Part shown: positions 57,140 through 64,000 of the stretch, in pieces
How the letters are laid out: the number at the start of each line of letters is the position of its first letter
Numbering within the stretch: the stretch's first letter is position 1
NCBI RefSeq assembly: GCF_000711875.1
Contig: NZ_JONM01000009.1
Location: forward strand, 1-64,000
From: Andreprevotia chitinilytica DSM 18519
Lineage (GTDB): Bacteria; Pseudomonadota; Gammaproteobacteria; Burkholderiales; Chitinibacteraceae
Direction: 5' to 3'
DNA: 64,000 bases
The notes under the pieces: generated by a model
Databases searched by the model: none
What the model saw: the letters and a program-made list of their open reading frames with translations, nothing else
Told to the model about the DNA's origin: nothing
Made by a program: the position numbers and the translations under genes

Positions 57140-58573
57140 ATGCGTTATATCTCCACCCGCGGCGGCATGGCCCCGCAAGCGTTCAGCGATATTCTCCTTG
57201 GCGGCCTCGCCCCGGATGGCGGCCTGTCGATCCCCGAGGCCTACCCGCACTTCGGCCTTGATGCGCTCACCGCGCTCTCCAAGCTCAATTACCGCGATCT
57301 GGCCTTCGCCGTGATCAGCAAATTCGTCGATGACATTCCCGCCGAAGACCTCAAGGCGCTGATCGACAAGACCTACACCCCCGCCGTGTTCTGCAACGGT
57401 CGCTCCAAAGCACAAACCGAGAACATCACGCCGCTGATCAAACTCGACAACACGCTGTTCATCCAAGAGCTGTCCAACGGCCCGACGCTGGCATTCAAGG
57501 ACATGGCGATGCAGCTGTTGGGCAACCTGTTCGAATACGTGCTGGACAAGCGTGGCGAGCAAGTCAACATCGTCGGCGCAACCTCGGGCGACACCGGCTC
57601 CGCTGCCGAATACGCCATGCGTGGCAAGCACGGCGTGCGCGTATTCATGCTCTCCCCTTTCGGCAAGATGAGCCCGTTTCAACGCGCGCAAATGTTCAGC
57701 CTGCAGGATGAAAACATCTTCAACCTGTCGGTGAAGGGGTTCTTCGACGCTTGCCAAGACATCGTGAAAGCAGTGAACAACGATGCCGAATTCAAAGCCA
57801 GGTACAAGATCGGCGCGGTCAACTCGATCAACTGGGGCCGCATCGTGGCCCAGGTGGTGTACTACTTCAAAGGCTACTTTGCTGCCGCGAAGGAAGTCGG
57901 CGAGCCGGTCGATTTCTGTGTGCCGTCCGGCAACTTCGGCAACATCTGCGCCGGCCACATCGCCCGTCAGATGGGCCTGCCGATTCGTCGCCTGGTGGTC
58001 GCCACCAACGAGAACGATGTACTCGACGAGTTCTTCAAAACCGGCGGTTATCATCCACGCGGCCTGGATCGCACTTACGAGACCTCCAGCCCGTCGATGG
58101 ACATCAGCAAGGCATCGAACCTGGAACGTTTTGTGTTCGACCTGATCGGTCGCGACCCTGCCAAGCTGGCCCAGCTCTGGCAAGCGGTGGAAAAACAAAA
58201 CGGCTTCGATCTCTCGGCAGAAGACTTCACCAAACTGCATGATGTGTATGGCTTCCGTTCCGACACCAGCACGCATGCAGACCGCATTGCCAACATCCGT
58301 GAAGTATTCGACAAATTCGGCGTGCAGATCGACCCGCACACCGCCGACGGCTACAAGGCGGCCAAGGCCCATCGTGAAGTCGGCGTCACCATGGTGATCA
58401 TGGAGACCGCCCTGCCGGCCAAGTTTGAATCCACCATGCGCGATGCCATCGGCACCAATCCGCACCGCCCGGCATCGCTGGCAGGTCTGGAACAGCTGCC
58501 GCAGCGTTTCGATGCACTGGAAGCCGATACCGATGTGATCAAGGCTTATCTGCGCGAGCATATTCCCGTGTAA
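57140..58573 (+). CDS. thrC: Threonine synthase
   Basis: Makes threonine from phosphohomoserine with PLP. The 477-residue length and the start MRYISTRGG fit the long bacterial form. The PLP lysine is Lys120 in SNGPTLAFKDMAMQ; GATSGDTGSAAEYAM and PSGNFGNICAGH bind the cofactor phosphate. It lies 130 bases after the ABM gene. No homoserine kinase gene is in the window. It ends at a strong terminator. Confidence 0.97.
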   Translation: MRYISTRGGMAPQAFSDILLGGLAPDGGLSIPEAYPHFGLDALTALSKLNYRDLAFAVISKFVDDIPAEDLKALIDKTYTPAVFCNGRSKAQTENITPLIKLDNTLFIQELSNGPTLAFKDMAMQLLGNLFEYVLDKRGEQVNIVGATSGDTGSAAEYAMRGKHGVRVFMLSPFGKMSPFQRAQMFSLQDENIFNLSVKGFFDACQDIVKAVNNDAEFKARYKIGAVNSINWGRIVAQVVYYFKGYFAAAKEVGEPVDFCVPSGNFGNICAGHIARQMGLPIRRLVVATNENDVLDEFFKTGGYHPRGLDRTYETSSPSMDISKASNLERFVFDLIGRDPAKLAQLWQAVEKQNGFDLSAEDFTKLHDVYGFRSDTSTHADRIANIREVFDKFGVQIDPHTADGYKAAKAHREVGVTMVIMETALPAKFESTMRDAIGTNPHRPASLAGLEQLPQRFDALEADTDVIKAYLREHIPV

Positions 58574-58602
58574 TTTGCGTTCAGGTCGATCTGTGACCAT
58601 GA

Positions 58603-58645
58603 CGACAATGAAAAAGCCGGCTTGACGCCGGCTTTTTCATTGTCG
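58603..58645. terminator. Bidirectional terminator between thrC and the deacetylase gene
   Basis: A perfect 19-bp stem (58603-58621 with 58627-58645), loop TTGAC, with A and T runs in the arms. It lies between two convergent genes. Confidence 0.93.
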
Positions 58646-58668
58646 ATCTCGAATGAGTCTCAACGTCC

Positions 58669-59481
58669 CTATTTCGCCGTCACCTCGTTCACGACCGGCA
58701 ATTTCGCCGGCACGCTCAATAATTGATCGACCGTGACAAACTCATAGCCTTGGGCTTTCAACTGCTGAATCAGCGCGTCGACCGCTTTGATGGTCTTGCC
58801 ACGCGGGCCGCCACCGTCATGCATCAAGACAATCCCTTCCGGATGCGAAAAACGCGCCAGCCGTTCGCTGATTTCCTTGGTGCCGGTGAAATCGCGCGCG
58901 AAATACCAATCGGTGGTATCGACCGACCACAGGATGACTTTCATGCCTTTGTCCCGCAGCAGCGCGACCTCGGCATCGGTGATATCGCCATAGGGCGGCC
59001 GGAACAAGGTCGGCTGGAAACCGAATTTGCTCTGGTAAATCGCTTGCGTCTTGCCAACCTGATCGGCCCAGAATGCATCTATGCTCAGCTTGCTCGAATA
59101 GGGGTGACTATATGAATGATTGGCAATGGTATGGCCCTCGGCCATTGCCTGCCGCACCAACTCCGGAAATCTCTCGACCTGATTGCCCAACCAGAAAAAC
59201 GTTGCCTTGATTTGATTTTTCTTCAGTACATCGAGCAATTCGGACGTGTTCTCACTGGGGCCATCATCAAAGGTAAACGCAATCCGCTTCGTATTGCCCG
59301 GCCCTTCCAGGTAATAGGTATCCGGGAATGCAGCAGCCTGGCGCGCCAGGACTTCCAATGGCACCTGCCCCCACCCTTCGAGATATGGTGTGCGTACCCG
59401 CTGCACTTTGTCTTCTGCAAACGAGCTGGCACTTGTCAAGCAGAGCGCACTGATGGCGATAAAACGGCAAAACGTACGCAT
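58669..59481 (-). CDS. Secreted polysaccharide deacetylase (CE4, NodB domain)
   Basis: Removes acetyl groups from a GlcNAc polymer such as chitin oligomers or peptidoglycan. The ATG at 59481 is chosen because AGAGG lies 6 bases upstream; the ATG at 59487 touches it. Signal peptide of about 21 residues (ends SSFA). CE4 motifs appear in order: AFTFDDGPSE (metal Asp), HSYSHPYSS, RPPYGD, SVDTTDWYF and IVLMHDGGG. The 270-residue size suits a single NodB domain with a short N-terminal extension. It lies after the ABC importer operon, separated by a terminator, which may hint at sugar-oligomer processing. Confidence 0.9.
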   Translation of the reverse strand: MRTFCRFIAISALCLTSASSFAEDKVQRVRTPYLEGWGQVPLEVLARQAAAFPDTYYLEGPGNTKRIAFTFDDGPSENTSELLDVLKKNQIKATFFWLGNQVERFPELVRQAMAEGHTIANHSYSHPYSSKLSIDAFWADQVGKTQAIYQSKFGFQPTLFRPPYGDITDAEVALLRDKGMKVILWSVDTTDWYFARDFTGTKEISERLARFSHPEGIVLMHDGGGPRGKTIKAVDALIQQLKAQGYEFVTVDQLLSVPAKLPVVNEVTAK

Positions 59482-59511
59482 AGACATCCTCTCAACTCCC
59501 ACAGCAGCAAT

Positions 59512-59540
59512 AAAAAAGCCTGCCAAACCGGCAGGCTTTT
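59512..59540 (-). terminator. Terminator of the sugar importer operon
   Basis: AAAAGCCTGCC (59514-59524) pairs perfectly with GGCAGGCTTTT (59530-59540), loop AAACC, followed by T on the minus strand. Confidence 0.88.
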
Positions 59541-59555
59541 CTTCGATCACCTCAC

Positions 59556-60659
59556 TCAAGCAACGCGCTTGAATGCCAGACCTTCGGCATCGAACAGCAG
59601 GCAATTCTTCTCAGGGAATACAACACGGATCGCATCGCCATACTTCAAGTTGGTGACATTACCCGCCACCTTTACGCTGAGGATTTCGTTGATACCCGGG
59701 ATTTCGATGTAGGCAAGGATGTGGTCGCCCAAGTGTTCGATCAGATCGACACGTGCCGGCACCGCACCCGCTTCATCGCCGACGGCCAAACGCAGATGCT
59801 CAGGACGGATGCCGAGGGTGACCTTGTCGCCGACCTTGCCGCGTGAAGCTTCAACCGATGCCTTCAGCGTAATGCCCTTGGGCAGACGCACCACGGCGAC
59901 GCCCTGCTCCAGACCAACCAGCTGCGCTTCGAGCAGGTTCATCGTCGGCGAGCCAAGGAAGCCGGCTACAAACAGGTTGGACGGATTTTCGTACATCTCG
60001 AGCGGGCTGCCGACTTGCTGAATGATGCCGGCGTTGAACACCACGATACGGTCAGCCAGGGTCATGGCTTCGACCTGATCGTGGGTCACGTAAATCATGG
60101 TGGTCTTCAGGTCCTGGTGCAGCTTGGACAATTCGACGCGCATGTTCAGACGCAACGCAGCATCCAGATTGGAGAGCGGCTCATCGAACAGGAATACTTT
60201 CGGGTTACGCACGATGGCGCGGCCAATCGCGACACGCTGGCGCTGACCGCCGGAGAGCGCCTTCGGCTTGCGTTCCAGCAGGTGCGTGGTCTGCAGAATC
60301 TCGGCTGCCTTGCGAACACGCTGGTCGATCTCAGTCTTCGGAACGCCAGCCAGTTTGAGCGCAAAACCCATGTTTTCCGCCACGGTCATGTGCGGATAGA
60401 GCGCGTAGCTCTGGAACACCATCGCGATGCCGCGCTTGGAAGCGTGCACATCGTTCGCCAGCGCGTCGCCAATATAAAGCTCGCCGCCAGTGATGTCTTC
60501 CAGGCCGGCGATCATGCGCAGCATGGTCGATTTGCCACAGCCGGACGGGCCGACGAAAACGATGAATTCGCCGTCTTTGATCTCAAGGCTCACGTTCTTG
60601 ATAACCGTGATGTCCTTGGTGTAGTTCTTGGTAATGTTCTTGAGGGTAACCGAAGCCAT
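59556..60659 (-). CDS. Sugar ABC importer ATPase (UgpC/MsmK/MalK type)
   Basis: ATPase of a carbohydrate importer, 367 residues. Walker A is GPSGCGKST, the signature is LSGGQRQRVAIGRA and Walker B is VFLFDEPLSNLDA. The C-terminal half (from about 235) has the OB-fold regulatory domain of the MalK group with GIRPEHL. ATPases of this group can serve several importers. Last of four genes; the substrate cannot be told from the ATPase. Confidence 0.94.
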   Translation of the reverse strand: MASVTLKNITKNYTKDITVIKNVSLEIKDGEFIVFVGPSGCGKSTMLRMIAGLEDITGGELYIGDALANDVHASKRGIAMVFQSYALYPHMTVAENMGFALKLAGVPKTEIDQRVRKAAEILQTTHLLERKPKALSGGQRQRVAIGRAIVRNPKVFLFDEPLSNLDAALRLNMRVELSKLHQDLKTTMIYVTHDQVEAMTLADRIVVFNAGIIQQVGSPLEMYENPSNLFVAGFLGSPTMNLLEAQLVGLEQGVAVVRLPKGITLKASVEASRGKVGDKVTLGIRPEHLRLAVGDEAGAVPARVDLIEHLGDHILAYIEIPGINEILSVKVAGNVTNLKYGDAIRVVFPEKNCLLFDAEGLAFKRVA

Positions 60660-60700
60660 TTAGTCGATTCCTTTGATATGTCTTGTATTCGTGCCGGAAC

Positions 60701-61606
60701 TTACTTCACGGCGCCGCTGAGGTTGCTGACGAAGTAGCGCTGGGTAAAGGCAAAGAAGATCAGCACAGGTACAACCGTCATCACGATGGCCGCCATGACC
60801 AAGCTGGTGGAGGTCGCAAACGGGCCGGTCAGGTCGTTGAAAACGCCAACGGCAAGCGGGAGTTTTTCTTTGCCGGTCATCACGATGGATGGCCACAAGT
60901 AATCGTTCCAGGCATTCACCAACGTGAAGATCGCCAGCGCAGCAATCGACGGGGCCGAAACCGGCACCAGCACGCGCCACATGATTTGCAGTTCAGTCGC
61001 GCCATCAACACGGGCAGCGTCGATCAAATCTTGCGGGATCTGCTCGAAGGCCTGCTTCATCAGGAAGATGCCGAAAGCAGTGGCAAAGTTGGGCACGATG
61101 GCGCCGAAATAACTATTCAGGCCAATCCACTCACGCATATTCCAGTCATCAGGCAAATGCAGCACCTCTTGCAGATGACTTGCCGCCATGCCGAAATTCC
61201 GCAACGTGATGAAGTTCGGGATGATGTTGACTTCCGACGGCAACATCAGCGTTGCAATGATGCCTACAAAAATCAGGCCACGACCGGGGAATCTCAATCG
61301 TGCCAGTGGATAACCCGCCAATACCGAAATAACGACCACGGCAACGATGGTCCAGAAGGACATCAGCGTGGAGTTTTTCAGGTAGGTCATGAACGGCATT
61401 TCCTTGAACACACGCTCAAACCACATCAGGCTGATATCAGTCGGCAGGAACGAGCGGGGGAAATCCCAAATGTGGGACGGGTCAGCTGACAATGCAACGG
61501 ACAGCGCCCATACGAATGGAAAGGTAGTAAAGATCGCAAAGGCGATCAGGCCAGCATATTGCCCGCCAAGGGCAATAGAGCGGCGCAGGTTTTTGCCGAG
61601 TGCCAT
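60701..61606 (-). CDS. Sugar ABC permease (MalG type)
   Basis: Inner-membrane permease of 301 residues with about six helices. The EAA loop is LIDAARVDGATELQIMWRVLVPVSAPSIAALAIF. PSEVNIIPNFITLRNFG and NAWNDYLWPSIVM are family segments. It lies 18 bases after the MalF-type gene and 41 bases before the ATPase gene. Confidence 0.94.
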   Translation of the reverse strand: MALGKNLRRSIALGGQYAGLIAFAIFTTFPFVWALSVALSADPSHIWDFPRSFLPTDISLMWFERVFKEMPFMTYLKNSTLMSFWTIVAVVVISVLAGYPLARLRFPGRGLIFVGIIATLMLPSEVNIIPNFITLRNFGMAASHLQEVLHLPDDWNMREWIGLNSYFGAIVPNFATAFGIFLMKQAFEQIPQDLIDAARVDGATELQIMWRVLVPVSAPSIAALAIFTLVNAWNDYLWPSIVMTGKEKLPLAVGVFNDLTGPFATSTSLVMAAIVMTVVPVLIFFAFTQRYFVSNLSGAVK

Positions 61607-61624
61607 GAATTCAAACCCCGTCTT

Positions 61625-62503
61625 TTATTTCTTGTCGCCGAAGAAGCGGAACTGGATGATCGCCAGGATCATGCAGAAGAACGTAACCACCACGCCAGCC
61701 GCTGCAGCGCGGCCAAAATTGTGATTTGAACCAAAACCCTGGTCATACACATAGAACAACGCGGTATACGTATCCGACTGCCCCTTGGTCAACACCACGA
61801 CTTCCTGGAATGCCTTCATGGCGGCAATCGTGCAAAGCAGTGTGCAAAGCAGAATGGTTGGTTTGACCATCGGCACGGTAATCTTCCAGAAGCGCTGAAA
61901 CACATTCGCGCCATCCAGAATTGCGGCCTCTTCAACCTCGGCAGGAATCGCTTGCAGGCCGGCAAGATAAAGCACCATGTAATAGCCGATCCCTTTCCAG
62001 AATGTGAAAAGCATGACCATATACAGCGCAATATGCGGATTGCCGAGCCAGTCTATCTGGCCGTCCTGACCTTGCGGCAGGATATGCAACGCTTGCAGGA
62101 ACCAGGACAGCAGACCGTCGTATTTGTAGACGTTTGACCACACCACGGCGGCAATGGAAATTGCCGTAATGACCGGAATGTAATAAACGGCGCGGAAGAA
62201 TGTCATGGCCGGCAATTTATTGTTGACCAATTTGGCCACAATCAATGCGGAAAGCTGGATCACCGGCACGATCAGCAAATACAGCACGGAATTCTTGAGC
62301 GCATTATGGAACAGCTCTTCGCCTGCGATATATTTGAAATGGGCGAAGTTATTCCAAGTCGATGTGCCATCGGCAAGGCTGTAGTCCTGGAAAGCGAGGT
62401 AGGTATTAAACCCGACCGGCCAGAACGTAAAGATGCCCATCAGGATCAAGGCAGGAGCCAGGAATAGATAGGCAATAGCGGTATAGCTGCTGGAGGTTTT
62501 CAC
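61625..62503 (-). CDS. Sugar ABC permease (MalF type)
   Basis: Inner-membrane permease of 292 residues with about six helices and the short N-terminus usual outside the enteric MalF proteins. The EAA loop is EVEEAAILDGANVFQRFWKITVPMVKPTI. It pairs with the MalG-type protein. It starts 102 bases after the binding-protein gene, from which it is separated by a hairpin. Confidence 0.94.
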   Translation of the reverse strand: MKTSSSYTAIAYLFLAPALILMGIFTFWPVGFNTYLAFQDYSLADGTSTWNNFAHFKYIAGEELFHNALKNSVLYLLIVPVIQLSALIVAKLVNNKLPAMTFFRAVYYIPVITAISIAAVVWSNVYKYDGLLSWFLQALHILPQGQDGQIDWLGNPHIALYMVMLFTFWKGIGYYMVLYLAGLQAIPAEVEEAAILDGANVFQRFWKITVPMVKPTILLCTLLCTIAAMKAFQEVVVLTKGQSDTYTALFYVYDQGFGSNHNFGRAAAAGVVVTFFCMILAIIQFRFFGDKK

Positions 62504-62540
62504 GGCGCAACTCGACTGTTTCTTGATTTCTTATGCGGGA

Positions 62541-62575
62541 AAAAACGGAACTGCCGGATTGGCAGTTCCGTTTTT
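62541..62575 (-). terminator. Hairpin between binding-protein and permease genes
   Basis: A perfect 15-bp stem (62541-62555 with 62561-62575), loop GGATT, with T-runs on both strands. It lies inside the operon. As in other sugar importers, it may let only part of transcription through, so that the receptor is made in excess over the permeases. Confidence 0.85.
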
Positions 62576-62605
62576 CTAGAACAATGTCACTAACTCAAGT
62601 AAGAA

Positions 62606-63853
62606 TTACTTGGCCAGCTTTTCGTTCCAGGCAGCAACCACTTCATCCAGAGCGGCCTTGACCGGCTTACGGCCTTCGATCGCGCTTTGAACTTCGTCTT
62701 GCAGCTTCTTGGTCAGAGCAGCTTCGTCAGGCAGAGCACCCGGCGGGAGGTACAGAGTGCGTGCGTTGTCCATGGACTTGGCAGCAACTGCACGAGCCTG
62801 GTTAACCGCGTCAGGCGACTTGGCACCGTCTTGGAAGTACGGATCCAGGTTACCCTTCTTGGTCGACGGGAAGGTGGTTTCGGTTGCCTTGGAGAACAGA
62901 ACTTGCTGTTCGTCGCCGGTCAGGAACTTACCCAGCTTTGCAGCTGCGGCCGGATCCTTGGAACCCTTCGGAATCACGAAGTCCATCAGCCATGCGCCGA
63001 AGGCTTGCTTGCCAGCATCTTCCGGGAACTTGGCAACGCCAGTCTTATCGTAGATGGCCTTGGCATCGGTCTCGGTACGCTTCAGCGCTTGCGGAGCGGT
63101 CGTCAGCATAGCGATCTTGCCGGAGTTGTACAGGGCGATTTCTTGTTCGAATTCAACCTTGAACACATCCTTCGGCAGAACGCCAGCCTTGTACAGATCA
63201 GCAAACTTCTGAACGAACGCTACGTGCTTCGGCGAGTTGAACACTGCCTTGCCGTTTTCCAGAACCGGCAGGCCAGCGTAGTAGAACCAGCCCACGAAGT
63301 TGCCCAGCTTCGGCGCGAAGGCCGGAACGCCAGTCTTGGCAGTGATTTGCTTACCGGTGGAAACCAGCTCTTCGAAGGTCTTCGGAGCGGACTTCACGCC
63401 AGCCTTGGCCAGGATGTCTTTGTTGTACGCGATGATGGATACGGAGTTGTACCACGGGAACGCGTAAACCTTGCCACCAACGGTCACGTCTTTCAGAGCG
63501 GCGTTGGAGTAGTTGTTCTTGTCAGCACCGAGGTACTGATCAAGCGCAACCAGGTTGCCTTGAGCGGCGAACTCGTGCACCCAAGGCACGTTGAAGTTCA
63601 CCAGGGACGGCGGATTGCCTGCAGCAATCGCTGCAACCAGCTTCGGCTGGATTTGGTCCCAGTTCAGATCAACCCACTTAGCCTTCAGGCCTGGGTTGGT
63701 CGCATTGAACTTGGTCACTGCTTGATCGAAATAACCGTTGAATTTCGGAGCCAGGTTCATGGTCCAGAATTCGAGTTCGGTATCAGCTTGTGCTTGGAGC
63801 GCAGCAAAGCCGAACACGACTGCGCCAACGGCCAACATCTTCTTGAGCTTCAT
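62606..63853 (-). CDS. Periplasmic sugar-binding protein (MalE/UgpB type)
   Basis: Receptor of the four-gene sugar importer, 415 residues. GAGGA lies about 8 bases before the ATG at 63853. The signal peptide ends QAQA-DTELEFWTMNLAPKFNGYF. GKVYAFPWYNSVSIIAYNKDIL and the N-terminal pattern are those of cluster B sugar-binding proteins. The sugar is unknown; chitin oligomers, GlcNAc, trehalose or glucosides are all possible. With a chitinase, a cytoplasmic chitobiase and a CE4 deacetylase in the window, a chitin oligomer is attractive but unproven. Confidence 0.93.
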   Translation of the reverse strand: MKLKKMLAVGAVVFGFAALQAQADTELEFWTMNLAPKFNGYFDQAVTKFNATNPGLKAKWVDLNWDQIQPKLVAAIAAGNPPSLVNFNVPWVHEFAAQGNLVALDQYLGADKNNYSNAALKDVTVGGKVYAFPWYNSVSIIAYNKDILAKAGVKSAPKTFEELVSTGKQITAKTGVPAFAPKLGNFVGWFYYAGLPVLENGKAVFNSPKHVAFVQKFADLYKAGVLPKDVFKVEFEQEIALYNSGKIAMLTTAPQALKRTETDAKAIYDKTGVAKFPEDAGKQAFGAWLMDFVIPKGSKDPAAAAKLGKFLTGDEQQVLFSKATETTFPSTKKGNLDPYFQDGAKSPDAVNQARAVAAKSMDNARTLYLPPGALPDEAALTKKLQDEVQSAIEGRKPVKAALDEVVAAWNEKLAK

Positions 63854-64000
63854 CTTGTCTTCCTCGAGGAGTTATCGACAAAAACGCCGGGAACCATTCC
63901 CTGCGGTACACCACATTCGACCCAGTGTTCCCACTAAATCATGCGGATTTCTAATTTTGCAGCGGAAGTGTATCAGATAAACCCCCACTGCAAATCTGAT
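63854..64000. other. Promoter region of the sugar importer operon (cut by window edge)
   Basis: The leader and promoter of the minus-strand importer operon start here and continue past the window. ATTTTGCAG near 63954 and CTGCAAAT near 63988 form a loose inverted repeat that could be a regulator site; this is weak. No regulator gene is visible. Confidence 0.35.

Noticed and set aside
57134-58600. 488-codon open frame opposite thrC
   Set aside because: Antisense shadow of thrC.

Overview
This window is a contiguous, gene-dense piece of a chromosome from a Gram-negative betaproteobacterium. It carries a neisserial-type porin, PilZ proteins, PrmB, HtpG and a tmk-holB-pilZ-tatD cluster. Two secreted polysaccharide-degrading enzymes with chitin-binding modules and a family-20 chitobiase point to a chitin degrader of the Chitinibacteraceae/Chitinimonas kind. 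That taxonomic placement is inference from gene content; no rRNA is present.

Layout. 1-490: the 3' end of an IS481-type transposase, terminal repeats and a terminator. 488-2563: secreted GH18 chitinase with two chitin-binding modules. 3273-11437: methionine salvage. mtnA faces a seven-gene minus-strand operon (sugar-type ABC importer, mtnK, mtnB, mtnD, mtnC), which reads as import of 5-methylthioribose and its conversion to the keto-acid precursor of methionine. 11766-14438: the metNIQ methionine importer with a strong terminator. 14439-17632: a repeat block, a cytochrome c' lipoprotein, a PL5 alginate lyase, an unknown lipoprotein, a DUF2237 protein and a nested inverted-repeat element. 17631-21359: an MBL hydrolase with tatD, pilZ, holB and tmk. 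21360-23127: a REP-type composite repeat and a chemoreceptor. 23535-31000: fadH, a LysR/LysE pair, a secreted adenosine deaminase, an LprI-like protein, higBA and a GFA-family protein. 31327-35701: a chitin-binding lyase, an AraC regulator and gamma-glutamyltransferase. 35899-42549: purL and chitobiase. 42629-49595: an ankyrin protein, tRNA-Leu(GAG), a c-di-GMP-type PilZ protein, htpG, a porin, an orphan ParA and a receiver/ATPase fusion. 49677-58573: a VOC protein, prmB, rhlE, a thioesterase, an Mth938-like protein, then alaA, a GNAT gene, hom, a monooxygenase-like gene and thrC. 58669-63853: a polysaccharide deacetylase and a four-gene sugar ABC importer. The window ends in that importer's promoter region.

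Themes. Sulfur and aspartate-family amino acid metabolism recurs (mtn operon, metNIQ, hom-thrC). So does polysaccharide use (chitinase, PL5 lyase, chitin-binding lyase, chitobiase, CE4 deacetylase, sugar importer). Most operons are tightly packed with 4-base ATGA overlaps, and nearly every convergent or operon end carries a clear hairpin terminator. No CRISPR array, prophage or obvious defence island was seen. The most notable items are the methylthioribose import-and-salvage operon, a 267-bp nested inverted-repeat element, a probably leaderless higBA transcript, a chitin-binding lyase, and the absence of the middle aspartate from the chitinase catalytic motif.
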